From: Bedellia somnulentella
Lineage: Eukaryota; Arthropoda; Insecta; Lepidoptera; Bedelliidae
Direction: 5' to 3'
NCBI GenBank assembly: GCA_963576735.1
Contig: OY755183.1
Coordinates: forward strand, 17,999,213-18,063,212
DNA length: 64,000 bases
Made by a program: the position numbers and the translations under genes. Numbering within the stretch: the first letter of the stretch is position 1; each line of letters opens with the position of its first letter. The notes beneath the pieces were generated by a model that did not search any database, had not been told where the DNA came from, and saw nothing but the letters and a program-made list of their open reading frames with translations. Shown here one piece after another: positions 1 to 10,989 of this stretch.

Positions 1-61
1 AAAAACATTTTTTTTATATTTTAGTTTATCAAAGATTATATTTCATTTGAATTCAACTTAC

Positions 62-190
62 AATCTCCGTAGAAGGTTTGTTGGACTCCCCATGCTTCTT
101 CTCGATAACTTCTTTCAACTTGGCGTCGTCCCAGTTGTCCATGTTGTCTTCGTCGTCGCGCATGTCCACGTACAGAGAACGTTTCTCAGC
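62..190 (-). CDS. ZC3H15: ZC3H15/DFRP1 homologue, coding exon 4 (partial gene)
   Basis: Exon of 43 codons in phase 0. It follows an acceptor (TTTCAG, read on the minus strand) at 191-196 and ends at a GTAAGT donor at 56-61. It encodes the linker after the first CCCH zinc finger, with the motif [19 protein letters not shown], which closely matches the vertebrate ZC3H15 linker before its second zinc finger. ZC3H15 (DFRP1) is a cytoplasmic protein that binds and stabilises the translation-associated GTPase DRG1. The second zinc finger and the DRG1-binding region would lie beyond position 1, so the gene is cut by the window edge. Identity rests on the exon series 1-4 reading continuously. Confidence 0.9.
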
Positions 191-585
191 CTGAAATTCA
201 ATAGTAAATTGATTTTTGTGTAAAACAATATTCATATTAATATTTTACAAAATAAACTGTATATACAGGGTGTAATTGTAATGACTGTTTTCCTTGAAAA
301 GTATGATTAATTATCACGTATAGAGGCAGAATTCGTTGAAAAAAAACACACTTATTTTTTTTCAAATTTTGTTAAAATTTGCACTAAGAAAGTAGTACTA
401 TTGACACCAACACGCTCAATGTGTGCGTGAAACGCGATGACAAGGCGGGCAACTCAGCTGACAGCTGCGACCCGCCGTGACCCTTAACCGGCGGCCAAAT
501 CAAATCAAGGCCAGTAAAGTAATCAATCGAACTTAGCTTCTAATATCTTCTTATTTTTTACATGTTATTATTTGACATGATAAAT

Positions 586-910
586 TTGAATAACACTACC
601 CCATAGTTAATACTGCGTTGGAATGCGGCAGTATGTTCAGAGAAAAATTCATAATTCGTAAACATCGATCGCCGCGAAATTCAAAATCTGCATGTATCAA
701 CAAGTCGGGCGGGCTTGTCGGCATTACATCAAAGGAACAGTATTAGTACTAAGTTAGTTGTTTGTAGCTCATTGTGTTTGTGTCGCTTATGATTGGATGT
801 CACTTTGATTTTTCGCATTAATTTTCGGAGTGTGAGTTCAGTTTTAGTATCTTGTGTTGTGATTGTGTTGAGTAAATATGGCGTACACGAACCAGCAAAG
901 TTCAGTGTTG
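586..910. repeat. dispersed repeat, copy 1 (unclassified)
   Basis: The stretch beginning with the words ACACTACCCCATAGTTAATA and including CGCCGCGAAATTCAAAA recurs in diverged form at about 2778-2910. I do not recognise the family. A short open stretch starts at ATG 878 and runs into the mariner insertion at 966. Confidence 0.4.
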
Positions 911-967
911 GTGTTTTATAATATTAATTCTCAAAATGTTCTGCGTTTTGCGCAAATAAAGGTGATA

Positions 968-2249
968 CGAGGGCTGCTATTTATGTATCCGGAACTGGCC
1001 ACTTACAGAACAATAATTTAAAAAGTAATTACATCATTTAAAAATAGAACTCTTTAGCTTTAGAATACATTTATTTTTATGTGACTGTCAATTGTTTTCA
1101 CATCGTAGCGTCATTTTGAAAATTGCGTGTCTTCACCACCATGGATTTAACTCGTGAACATTTTCGTGCCATGATTTTTTACGATTTTCGGCGTGGTCTA
1201 ACTCAAAAACAGTGCATCGATCAGCTTACTTCGACTTTTGAGGATGAAGCACCCTCAAAGACCACTGTGTATCACTGGTTTAGCGAGTTTAATCGTGGAC
1301 GATCTAAGCTTACTGATGAAATTAAAGAAGGTCGCCCTAAAACGGTCGTTGTACCTCAAAACATCGATGCTGTCCGGGAACTAATAACTCAAGATCGTCA
1401 TGTTACATATCGTGAGATAGAGGCATCTCTGGGCATTAGTATGACGAGCATACATAAGATACTTCATGAACATTTAGCTGTAAAAAAAATTTGCTCCCGT
1501 TGGATTCCGCACAACTTGAGTATTGATCAAAAACAGGCTCGTGTCGATTGGTGCAAAGAAATGTTAAAAAAATACAACCGTGGTGCGTCAAAAGCTGTTT
1601 ATAATATCTACACAGGTGACGAATCTTGGATCTACGCTTACGACCCCGAAACTAAGCAGCAGTCCACGGTGTGGGTGTTCCAAGATGAGCCGAACCCAAC
1701 AAAAGTTATTCGTGCAAAAAGCACATTGAAGCAAATGGTCGCTTGTTTTTTTGGCCATGTAGCTACAGTGCCTTTAGAGAATCGTAAAACTGTTAATTCG
1801 GAGTGGTATACGACCATTTGTTTGCCGGAAGTCTTTGAACAAATAAGAAAGACTAACCGACAACGTAGAATCATTCTGCATCACGACAATGCTAGCTGTC
1901 ACAGGTCGGCCGTCACAACTCAGTTTTTAGAAGCTCAAAAGATCGAATTGACAGGTCATCCGCCGTACAGCCCTGATTTGGCACCCAATGATTTTTATTT
2001 ATTTCCAAATGTGAAGAAAAAATTACGTGGTCAACGTTTTTCGAGCCGCGAAGAGGCAGTCGATGCGTTCAAAATGCACGTTTTGGAGATACCTCAGTCT
2101 GAGTGGAAAAAGTGCTATGAAAATTGGTTTCAACGCATGCAAAAGTGTATAGATCTGAGCGGCGAATATTTTGAGAAGCAATAAAACCATATTAATTGAT
2201 ATATGTTTGTTTCTTTTTTTTATTCCGGATACATAAATAGCAGCCCTCG
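968..2249 (+). mobile_element. full-length mariner transposon
   Basis: Terminal inverted repeats of about 27 bp, starting CGAGGGCTGCTATTTATGTA, lie at both ends and are flanked by TA at 966-967 and 2250-2251, the expected target duplication. The length of 1282 bp is typical of mariner. The element lies in intron 3 of the minus-strand ZC3H15 gene and carries one uninterrupted transposase gene, so it looks recent and possibly competent. Confidence 0.93.
1141..2184 (+). CDS. mariner transposase (DD34D), intact
   Basis: A 347-residue cut-and-paste transposase. The ATG at 1141 is chosen because the protein then begins at the N-terminal helix-turn-helix (MDLTREHFRAMIFYDFRRG). The catalytic triad is visible: D160 in TGDESW, D249 in HHDNASCH and D284 in LAPNDFYLFP. 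Exactly 34 residues separate the last two, the mariner DD34D signature. The length matches the usual ~345 residues and there is no internal stop. It should bind the 27 bp terminal repeats and move the element into TA sites. I do not assign a mariner subfamily. Confidence 0.93.
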   Translation: MDLTREHFRAMIFYDFRRGLTQKQCIDQLTSTFEDEAPSKTTVYHWFSEFNRGRSKLTDEIKEGRPKTVVVPQNIDAVRELITQDRHVTYREIEASLGISMTSIHKILHEHLAVKKICSRWIPHNLSIDQKQARVDWCKEMLKKYNRGASKAVYNIYTGDESWIYAYDPETKQQSTVWVFQDEPNPTKVIRAKSTLKQMVACFFGHVATVPLENRKTVNSEWYTTICLPEVFEQIRKTNRQRRIILHHDNASCHRSAVTTQFLEAQKIELTGHPPYSPDLAPNDFYLFPNVKKKLRGQRFSSREEAVDAFKMHVLEIPQSEWKKCYENWFQRMQKCIDLSGEYFEKQ

Positions 2250-2514
2250 TAGCCCGGATCTGCCACTGCCAATCAAAACGGGGTGAGTTATTTTTATTCG
2301 TATTCTTTAGTTAACTGTGATAAAGTACAGATACACCCGTTTAGAGCCCTTTAGCCCCGAGAGAGTTTAGTAAACACCAAGAACTCCTCCAATTTCGATG
2401 TCGGTTAATGAATGAATAGGTATCTCTTGCGCACTTTATTTTATGCCAAGTAAATGCATCGTTTCGAGGGTCTCTATTTGTTTTTAACTTTATTTTCTTA
2501 CGCTCATGAAGTAC

Positions 2515-2570
2515 ATACATTACATACATACTCACGCCGTTACTTCCCATTGGGGAGGCAGAGATGTAAA
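2515..2570 (-). repeat. LINE-T 3' end fragment
   Basis: Reads, on the minus strand, CCAATGGGAAGTAACGGCGT followed by GAGTATGTATGTAATGTATG: a short 3' terminal fragment of the LINE whose 3' end recurs at ten other places in the window. Confidence 0.55.
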
Positions 2571-2656
2571 GTAAAACAAAAATAGCGGTAGCTGATTATT
2601 TAGGACGACAGTTTTGTTATAATCGTCGGTGTTAATTAATAGAGATAGATTTTTTA

Positions 2657-2775
2657 CATACATATTCTCACGCCATTAGTTCCCATTGGGGTAGGCAGAG
2701 ACTATCGATCGCCACTTCGTACGATCCTGGCAAACCTCTCTAGCTTTGTTTACATCCATCAATCTTTTTACTTGA
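2657..2775 (-). repeat. LINE-T 3' end fragment
   Basis: On the minus strand it encodes the end of a LINE ORF2 (motif AREVCQDRTKWRSI-like, with mutations), a CCCCAATGGGAA segment, then the CGTGAGAATATGTATG tail. Strongly 5'-truncated. Confidence 0.65.
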
Positions 2776-3060
2776 AAATGTTTGAATTACACTACCCCAT
2801 ATTTAATACTGGATTGAAATACGAGGCGACTAAGACCACAGCCTCACCAGGCGCGGCGATAAGTTCAAAGAAAAATCAAACATAGCCGCGAAATTCAAAA
2901 ATTTTTTGCATTGCTGTCATAGTGCGGTTTATACGGTCACGAGCAAGTGTGCGCAAGACTAGATGGTCACATGACGCGCCCGCTGTTCTCTGTGTGTGGG
3001 TGAGACATTATACGGGTAGGAACTAGGAGTGTGTGCGCTAGGCTAGTGTAGATAACCAGT
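2776..3060. repeat. dispersed repeat, copy 2 (unclassified)
   Basis: Diverged copy of the 586-700 sequence (shared TTACACTACCCCATA and AGCCGCGAAATTCAAAA), with an extra segment around CACAGCCTCACCAGGCGCGG. Function unknown. Confidence 0.4.
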
Positions 3061-3361
3061 TTTCCATCTGATGGAGAAAGTAGGTTTTTCTGCTAAAGCG
3101 GTTTTAATCTTTTTGTTTATTTCATATGGTGGATATTAAGCATTAAACTTTAATATACGAATTAATATTGAAGTAACAATCGCCGTCAAACTAACACGCT
3201 GTATAATGTTTAATACAGTATGACAATGAAATTTATTTGGATGATTTTTTACACCACCTAACTAATGCTGGCATCATCTTTGTCTCATATCCAAAGGCAA
3301 CTATAGTATATCTTTATCATCGACAGCCAATAAATGTCTACTGCTCTTTAGCAGTATCTAT

Positions 3362-3419
3362 CCCTTTTGTAGATCTTTGGGGGGCTATAAAGATAGCCCC
3401 CCAAAGATCTTCAAAAGGG
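3362..3419. repeat. near-perfect 58 nt hairpin
   Basis: Two 27 nt arms, CCCTTTTGTAGATCTTTGGG onward and its complement, differ at one position and are separated by a 4 nt AAAG loop. GCAGT/ACTGC pairs outside extend the fold. It lies in ZC3H15 intron 3. It could be a palindromic MITE relic or a transcribed hairpin. Confidence 0.8.
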
Positions 3420-3697
3420 CCACACTGCTGCACAGGCAATGCCTTCATAGGATAATGCATCCTTCAATAAGTTGTTGGTCCCTGGTTAATCTTATTTTTA
3501 TATGATTTTAGGTTTTCCCTCAAAAAATACTTTAACTTTTTAGTTAAACATAATAATCTGCTGTGGTCACCACTGTCTGTGACTCAGTCAGCCCGTGAAT
3601 ACAGTTGGTTAAACCCAATTATTATGTATAATGCCTACAAACCGTGAGAGTTTAAAATGTATATATGTTAAATGTTATTTATTATTTAGCCTTGCGC

Positions 3698-3940
3698 GCT
3701 GTTATTGTGGCGGCTTAGAATAGTAGTAACCAATCTCTATTTGCAGGTGTCATGAGAGGAGATTTTGTGGCTTTTAAGTTATTTTTGGGTGATGTGACTA
3801 TGGAGACCCATCACCAAACTTTCATTTTATTTACTACCTTTTTCAAACTCAACTTCTTAAAGAGGCTGTAGGATTTCTAATACTGAAGCTCTAGCTACCC
3901 CTTTTTGGGATTTTTAGCCTTGAGTATATGTATGTATGTA
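3698..3940 (+). mobile_element. SINE-A copy, next to a ZC3H15 splice donor
   Basis: Diverged full-length copy of the ~245 bp SINE family that is most abundant here (head GCTGTGTAGTGTCGGCTTAG, middle GGTTGGAGACCCATCACC, tail CCGTGAGTATATGTATGTAT). It ends 13 bp before the GT donor of ZC3H15 exon 3 (3952-3953), so intron 3 enters the SINE tail almost at once. Confidence 0.85.
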
Positions 3941-3953
3941 AGGAATTCATTAC

Positions 3954-4054
3954 CTTTCTCTCCAAAGTGAGGTCATGGGAGAATTTGCACCGATCACCTT
4001 TCATACAGTTGCCTTGCTTGAAGAATGAACATACCACGGACTTTGGATCAGTCC
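3954..4054 (-). CDS. ZC3H15: ZC3H15/DFRP1 homologue, coding exon 3 (CCCH finger 1)
   Basis: This 101 nt exon is too short to show as a large ORF. It starts after the acceptor CAG at 4055-4057 and ends at a GT donor at 3952-3953. It supplies two bases that complete the glycine codon begun in exon 2, plus 33 codons. It encodes [15 protein letters not shown] and [11 protein letters not shown], a CCCH zinc finger with spacing C-x7-C-x5-C-x3-H, in the same place as finger 1 of vertebrate ZC3H15. The phase joins exon 2 (phase 1) and exon 4 (phase 0) exactly, which is the strongest evidence for the gene model. Confidence 0.93.
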
Positions 4055-4600
4055 CTGAAAAACAAAACAATTTTTTATTACAATATGTTCTTTGGAAGGC
4101 ACACCTTGAATTTTAATGTGGAAGGCAGCTGAGGGCACCCTGATGTGGGTAAGGTACCTAAACTACATGGAATAGAGAGAAAAAAGAAATATTAAGCAGG
4201 ATGATTATGTCATACATTGTGGCGCTGGTGACTCTCGGGAGTATCCTTTCGCTACAAGATGGGTATATATGGGTTCTGTACTAAATTATTACATACAGAT
4301 TAAGCATCATAGCATTTTTTTTTATTTATACTGATTTGGTATGCAATCACAGACCTGTATTTGAATAGATGCCGCAAGTGCATGTACTTCTAGTGTAAAA
4401 ACTGAGTAAAATTTTCTTAGTTTATCGCCATTTGATTGAGTCCGCGCTCGAACGTTCTCGGTGACGGATGTCAAGCCAAATATAAAAAATGCCTTATTGT
4501 CCCGTATTGAGTAGCAAAAACTTTCCAAATAAAGCGGGACGAATTAATAGAAAGATTTCCTTTCATCGGTAGGTCATTTTATTATAAAATTATGTGGTTT
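4055..4600. other. intron sequence, nothing recognised
   Basis: AT-rich intron 2 sequence between exon 3 and the LINE that follows. I see no coding or repeat signature. Confidence 0.5.
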
Positions 4601-5046
4601 TTATTGCAAAATCAATTATTTAATGTTTATTGTGGTTTTACACTGAAAAATATTTGACCGAGTGTGTATCGCATAATTTATAATACATTGCCGCTTTTAG
4701 TTACAAAGCTACCTAGTATGGCTTGTCTATTAAAACACGCAATGAACATTAAAATTAACGATATTTTCACTTGTCAATCAGCGTCATGGTACGGTGGCTA
4801 TTGTCATATGTCTCTATATGTAACCATCTTTTTATTATTCGGAACCTTTCAAAATATGTACTACCGCAACCTTTGCCAACAAATCATGCGTATCACCTCA
4901 CACAACTATGCGTTTCTACTGCTTTTGAATCTTAATAATTGCGAACCTTCCAGTCATTTCTCTTCGTTTTTGCAATCTGCAACAGAAACTAATAAATCAC
5001 ATTCGATTCTCTAAAAGACCAGTTTGCTCCTCTTGACTCTGTATCT

Positions 5047-5466
5047 GTGTCTGAATCTTACGAATGCGAATCAGATAACTGTGCTTATTACACTAGTTCT
5101 ATTCATAAATCCTTAATAATACTTTCACAAAATATCCGAAGTCTCTCAGCCAATATTGATGATTTCCAAATTCTTCTACAGAGTTTGGATGTTTCACCCG
5201 ACATAATCGTTCTAACAGAGTCCTGGCTTCCACAAAACCCGATAATTCCTCCTATTGATGGATTTAACTACTATATTTCATCAAACCCTGTCAATAAAAG
5301 CGATGGTGTTACGATTTATGTTCGACAGAGTATTCAAGCGGTCCAAATTGAGGAGCCCTGCATGGATGAAGCCAGTGGACTAATTATCAAGTTGGGAAAT
5401 GAAATAGCAATATTAGCCATTTATCGTCCACCGTGCTTTCGAGACACAAACAAATTCATTATATCT
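5047..5466 (+). pseudogene. LINE endonuclease domain, N-terminal part
   Basis: Encodes the first half of an APE-type endonuclease: the SQNIRSL strand, the DIIVLTESWL motif (catalytic glutamate) and the LAIYRPP motif. The frame then runs into the inserted LINE at 5467, whose own C-terminus (ending at 5641) produces a chimeric reading frame. The ATG nearest the start of the frame lies well inside the domain, so this piece is no longer a normal gene. Confidence 0.8.
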
Positions 5467-5715
5467 TACACCATATTTGCAGAACACCAATTCTATGTAA
5501 TTAGTAAAATAATATATAACAAATTACATAAGCCAATAGATATGACTATTTTAAATAACTACGTATTGAAGACACACATTATACAATGGTTAAGAGACAA
5601 AGATTACGAAACAACAGAAGATATTATAAATATAATAAAGTAATATAATAGAATAATATATTTATATATATATATATACATACACTATTCGTCACATATA
5701 CCCATACACCACCCA

Positions 5716-5751
<36 letters not shown>

Positions 5752-6055
5752 CTAACACACACCACAGCTAAGCATGATGGCCAAAGTTATATATAATAGA
5801 ATAGTATCGAGACTACTTTTAATTTTAATTTTGTTAAACCAAGATTGGAAACTGTTCCTTAAGATACAGGATACCCTCCTAGTTTAGGGAACAGTGACTC
5901 AAAAAAATAAATAAATTAAAAGCTATTATATGTAATAAGTCTTACTTGTAAAGATCATAGTTTTATATTCATATATTTCACTATGTAATTCTAGATGTAA
6001 GCTTTTATTGTAACTTTTTGGCTGAATAAACGTTATTATATATATATTATTATCT
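5467..6055 (+). mobile_element. 5'-truncated LINE inserted in the LINE endonuclease
   Basis: A ~590 bp insertion with the end of a foreign ORF (stop at 5641), a (CA)n tract near 5718-5748, a 3' untranslated region and a tail GGCTGAATAAACGTTATTAT followed by TAT repeats. TATCT occurs at both edges (5462-5466 and 6051-6055), consistent with a short target duplication. Removing the segment restores an in-frame endonuclease. The edges are blurred by the AT-rich tail. Confidence 0.75.
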
Positions 6056-8533
6056 CTACGGGGAGTGTTGAACAAATTAAAATCTTTTAGGCAGGTAGCC
6101 ATAATTGGGGATATTAACATCAACATTGACCCTAATAAAATACTGTCTATAGATGAAAATGAATATCTCAACTCACTGGCATCGCTTGGTTTCCTCCCTG
6201 CTCACACACTACCTACTCGAGATCAAGCATGCTTGGATCACGTATTTCTTAACTCCTGTTTCCCATCTGTAACTCTTGTACTTAATTCGGTAGTAACAGA
6301 CCACAATGCTGTTATATTATGTCTTAGTTCAAGTCACCGATATTCGCCTCCCAAATATTACACAAAAGTAGATACAAAAAGTCTTTACAAATCTATTGAA
6401 TCTCTTGATTTCACTTCGATATATCACACAGATGATGCCAATGTCGCAACTTCACTGCTTGTTGAGCCTATTGTAGCTCTGGTTTTACACAATTCCCAAA
6501 AGATCCCATTAAAACGCAAAAACCGGCCTATCAAACCTTGGATTACTCCTGGGCTTCTTAGGTGCATACGTAACAGGGATAATATGCACAAAAAGCTGAA
6601 GAAAAACCCATCAAATGAAATTCAAGCTACTACTTATAAAAGATACCGCAATATTTGTAATAGATTATTAAGAAAAGTTAAGAATACTTTTGAAAAAACG
6701 GAACTTTCTTTAGCACGGTCCAACCCTAAGAAATTATGGGAAGTTATAAAAGACGTAACCAATTCCAAAAAAGCGAGATCTTCTGCTAAAGAACTACTGA
6801 GCAGGGGTTCCTCTTTGCTAAACTCTGTGGATCAAGTTAATGAGTACTTCTCGACCATCGGTCAGAAACTGGCAGAGACAATCTCCACGCAGCGTTCACT
6901 ACAGCACATTCCTAATTATCATCAAGCTCAAACTCATGCGCCATCTTCTTCTTTCGTACTTCTTTCAACTGACCAAGAGGAAGTTGAACGTCTAATAATT
7001 AATCTTAAGACTGATTGTGCTGTAGGCTATGATGGCATCTCCGCTGGTTTGATAAAATCACTACGGCATGTTCTTGCGCCACCACTAGTCCATATATTTA
7101 ATTTATGTCTCACCACCGGTACGTTCCCCAAACATTTTAAAAAAGCGGTAGTTCACCCTGTCTTCAAAGCAGGTGATCGAACTTGTGTCAATAATTATAG
7201 GCCAATATCTATTCTTCCCACTTTCTCCAAGCTTTTAGAGCGTCTAATTAATATTAGACTTAGCAACTATTTGGAAGAAAAAAATCTGCTATCCGACAAC
7301 CAATACGGTTTTCGCAGAGGAAGATCTTGTTCAGATGCAGTTCACAAGCTCACCGACTTAGTAGCTAAAGAGTTGGATAAAGGGAAGAAGTGCCTAACGA
7401 TATTTATCGACATTGCAAAAGCTTTCGACACTACCTGGTCCCCATTTTTACTAAATAGTCTAGAAAAATTAGGCATACGTGATACACAACTTCAATTATT
7501 TTCTAGTTTTTTAACCGATAGATCCCAATGCGTCAAAATAGACGGATTTTGTGGTTCCGATAGACCGATCAAGTATGGTGTTCCTCAAGGAAGTTTATTA
7601 GGCCCAACATTATTCCTTACTTATATAAATGAATTATGCAACATCAATTTGCAAAACGGTCAGGTCATATCCTTTGCAGACGATACAGCCATAACTTTTA
7701 CTGGCAATTCATGGAAACAAGCATTCGATAGTGCTAATGCTGGTTTCAAAAAAGTATGCTTGTGGTTAAGTAACCACCTACTCTCATTGAATACAAGCAA
7801 AACCCATTACATTACTTTTGGAATTAGCAATAAATCAATGCCTTCATCACACGAATACTCTGTTTCTGTGGATTGCCAGCACACCTCCGCTGATAAACCG
7901 TGCACATGTACATATCTTACACGTGTTGATAAAATTAAATATCTGGGTATTATTATAGACAGTAAATTAAACTTCAGTTATCACATCGAATATCTGTGCA
8001 ATCGTGTTAGAAAACTAATTTATATTTTTAAAAGAATTCGTTACGTAGCTGACCCCACTTTGTTAAAATCTATCTACCAGGCACTGTGCCAATCTCTGTT
8101 AATTTACTGCATTACATCGTGGGGCGGTGCAGCAAAGTCGAACCTATTAAGAGCCGAAATTGCACAGAGAACCATTCTAAAGGTAAGCTCATTCAAACCA
8201 CGCTGGTATCATACTGCTGACTTGCATTCTGATTGGGATACTCTTAGTGTAAGACAATTATTTATATTATACACAATTTTGAAACAGCATTCGCTTGTTC
8301 TCCCAGACGAGGTCACATCGAAGCGGAATCGAAACATTATTCCATCCACACGTTTCAAAACAGCTTTTATAAACCGATTTTTCTGTTTCTTGGGACCATA
8401 TCTTTATAATAAAATAAATAATTATATTCCAATTCACTTCCTGAATCATTACGAATGTAAAAATAGTGTCACTTCGTATTTAAAACAAATGACTTACGAA
8501 ATAACTGAATCCCTGCTCCTTACCCAAAAATAA
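6056..8533 (+). pseudogene. LINE endonuclease C-terminus and reverse transcriptase
   Basis: About 825 codons without a stop. The first ~100 residues finish the endonuclease (VAIIGDINI with catalytic D and N; VVTDHNAV with the catalytic histidine). The reverse transcriptase follows: VHPVFKAGDR, NNYRPISILP, NQYGFRRGRS, IDIAKAFDTTW (catalytic D), GVPQGSLLGP and the active site ISFADDTAITF. No RNase H or CCHC knuckle is seen at the C-terminus. The enzyme is preserved but cut off from its N-terminal half by the insertion at 5467-6055, so the copy is probably dead in place. The clade is uncertain. Confidence 0.88.
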
Positions 8534-9585
8534 CCTTGTAATAAAAATTAATAATATAAGAGGGTTACACTAATTATTTTCTATATGTATGTGTGTGTTT
8601 AATATTAAATGTTTCTCTTAAATCTGGTTTTCTATACTTTACGAGATTCTCTGGCTTGATTATTGGATTTTTATTTTATGTAGACCTGTAACTATTGTTG
8701 ATTGAGAGGTTAACTTTTTTAACTTTTTTTTTGTATTATGTATTTTGCAATATTTTTGGCAATTAATGCTATTTTACATGTTAGTATTATATAAAATGAA
8801 ATTAATACAGTAACCTAATAATAATAGTAATACCAGTGCTGTCTTTTCTACCTTGATACGACCATTTGATTCTAAATATTCTTGTTTTTGCGAATTCCCG
8901 AGTATTAAAAGTGTAATTCTGTATTTAATTAATTTAAGAGCCGAGTGCTAAAAAGTGTATTGCATTGTATATGCTAAACACCGGGCTTATTGTCTTAAAG
9001 CTCAGTGAGTTGATGCCTATAGCTCAGACCTAGGTTTATTATAGGCGTCAAGTGCTTATTTTATGTCAAATAGCCTTGAAACTGTTAGTATATATTAAGA
9101 TATATATTGTTGATGTGACTAAATAATTTTATTGTATTAGGCTCTTTTTTTTTTGAAATAAAGATATTATTTTATTTTATTTTTATTATTATATTTCTGT
9201 CATTTTAAGCATATTGTGTTGTACGTGTACAGTTAGTTGTATTCGATTCTGATTCTTATCGATTTTGGGAACAGAGGAATGATAATATTCGCGATGGGTG
9301 TTCCATGTGTCTAAAGTATTTTTATTACTACAATGTTTCTGTTAAATAGTTTATTTAATAAAAGAATAGTTTAATTTTAGTTCTACGTTTTGCTCTAGGC
9401 TCCATCTCTTAAAATGTGGTATGTGTCAGTCTTTTTTATTTCCTTCCTTCAGTCAGCATTGCCAATATAAATGTTCATATATACCAACACGCATTCTTAC
9501 ATTCATATTGTAAAACAATAACAATAAGACAAAGCTTCTCAAGTACTACAGTAATTATAATTATCAATTAGGGAACTTTACTCCT

Positions 9586-9950
9586 TTAAATTAACATTTT
9601 ACTAAATTTAGTGAATTTAACATTTCCCAAAGCTTTTGTAAATATATCTGCAATATTATTTTCTGACTCTATTTTTATTACTTCCTTGCTTAACATTTTC
9701 ATTTACAAAATGATAGTGTATTTTAATGTGCTTAGAATTCTTTGTAAAGTTTTCATACTTAGAAATAGCTACCTGGTTTACAAACTTTAGTAAAGGCATC
9801 ATTTATTACACAAATGAGAAAATTTCTGTTACTGCTTATGATAATTCTACATTTTCAGCAAATGTTGAAGACCTTTTTACACTACTTTGTTTTTTTATTT
9901 CCAGTAAAGAACAAACGAATGGTTTCGTACTATCATCTATAATAGAAAAT
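9586..9950 (-). pseudogene. Ty1/Copia RNase H remnant
   Basis: On the minus strand the six-frame pattern fits a decayed Copia polyprotein C-terminus: EIKKQSSVKRSST (compare the usual W.SKKQ..V..SS.EAEY), an AIS-K-NF-KNSKHIKIHYHF stretch (compare NP..H.RTKHID.RYHF) and, after a frameshift, NIADIFTKALGNVKF. At least two stops and one frameshift are present. No LTRs are visible. Confidence 0.7.
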
Positions 9951-10330
9951 TACGTTTCTGTATGGGAACCCCCCTTGATATGTACTTTACTCGTATTTAA
10001 CTGCTTGTTTTGAAAGGTGATATACAAGTAAATATTCTGTGAAAATTTTATGTGTCTACTTATTACCGATTTAATATTGAGCAAACAAATACGAAAAAAT
10101 ACGTTAATTGTATGAGAAACCCCCTTAATATTTTTTTGAATTTATGGGTTTTGATGTAATAGCGACAACAAAAATACATCATGTGTGAAAATTTTAGCTT
10201 TCTAGCTATCACCGTTTATGAGATACAGCCTGGAGACAGACAGACAACGGAAAAAAAACTTAATTATTTTTCTTTCTCTACAACTTCTTTTTTTTTCAAT
10301 CCGACTTAGTTCTGGGTTAAATTATAATTC
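9951..10330. repeat. diverged interspersed repeat
   Basis: Contains GTATGGGAACCCCCTTGATA and, again near 10108, GTATGAGAAACCCCCTTAAT, then GAAAATTTTAGCTTTCTAGC and ACAGCCTGGAGACAGACAGA, which look like an old LINE 3' region. The exact family is not assigned. Confidence 0.45.
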
Positions 10331-10985
10331 GTCATAGCGCATTCAACTAGTTTTCCGTTTTGTAGATATAATTTCATCTCGGTTTTTTTTTCATTTTGTA
10401 ACTTTCCGTGAACATATTATTTAAACTAGACAATTAGGTAGGTAGGTTATCAATAAAGACAAGTTATTATAATAATAAAGGCTACTGTACTTCTCACTAA
10501 CTCACTGATTTAGATCGTTGTTATCCTAGAAGAAGTAGTGGTGGAGGAAAATAATGTAGGAAGAATTGTTCAGAATTAACATGAGACCATGAGAAAATAG
10601 CGACATTAAAAAAACACAAATAATTCTAGATTTATCATTCCTCTGTCGATTTAACATTCGTCTGTCGATGCACTCGATTATAATAGATTGAATTGTTTAC
10701 GCGAGGATAGGGAGTTTCTAACACTAAATTGCTCATGTGACGTCACGGTAGGGCGAGAAATTATGGCACGCTTGGTTTCTATACAAATAATGACACTTGC
10801 GTCATCTATTCAAATACATGTCTGTGTATGCAATGTTTAATAAAAGATTTCACATCATTTCATTACACTATAAAAGAGATACTTTATCATGCAAAACAAA
10901 AGTACATGTGGTAATAGAATAACCTTATTGTCATTTCCTTGCTCCTAATTCAATAAATAGTTTTCCTTAAAAACTTATTTGTTTG
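10331..10985. other. intron sequence, nothing recognised
   Basis: AT-rich; no coding potential and no repeat shared with the rest of the window that I can see. Confidence 0.5.
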
Positions 10986-10989
10986 TTAA

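Larger units (their letters stand above)
4660..9185 (+). mobile_element. non-LTR retrotransposon (APE endonuclease + RT), interrupted
   Basis: A long LINE of the Jockey/CR1-like kind. It has an endonuclease domain (5100-5466, resuming at 6056), reverse transcriptase, a 3' untranslated region, and an end in AAATAAAG followed by ATTTT-rich simple repeat near 9140-9185. A second, 5'-truncated LINE sits inside it (5467-6055). The 5' boundary is uncertain: the endonuclease frame is open only from about 4995 and has no good start codon, so ORF1 or the start has been lost or frameshifted. Confidence 0.8.

Noticed and set aside
586..2910. possible LTR pair around the mariner
   Set aside because: The two similar stretches (586-700, 2778-2910) are too diverged, lack TG...CA ends and enclose no gag/pol.
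4664..5014. 116-codon ORF before the LINE endonuclease
   Set aside because: Starts at GTG, has no retroelement ORF1 motif, and is in a different frame from the endonuclease. Possibly a frameshifted 5' part, but not supported.
5718..5748. (CA)n tract as an independent satellite
   Set aside because: It is internal to the inserted LINE tail region and needs no separate explanation.
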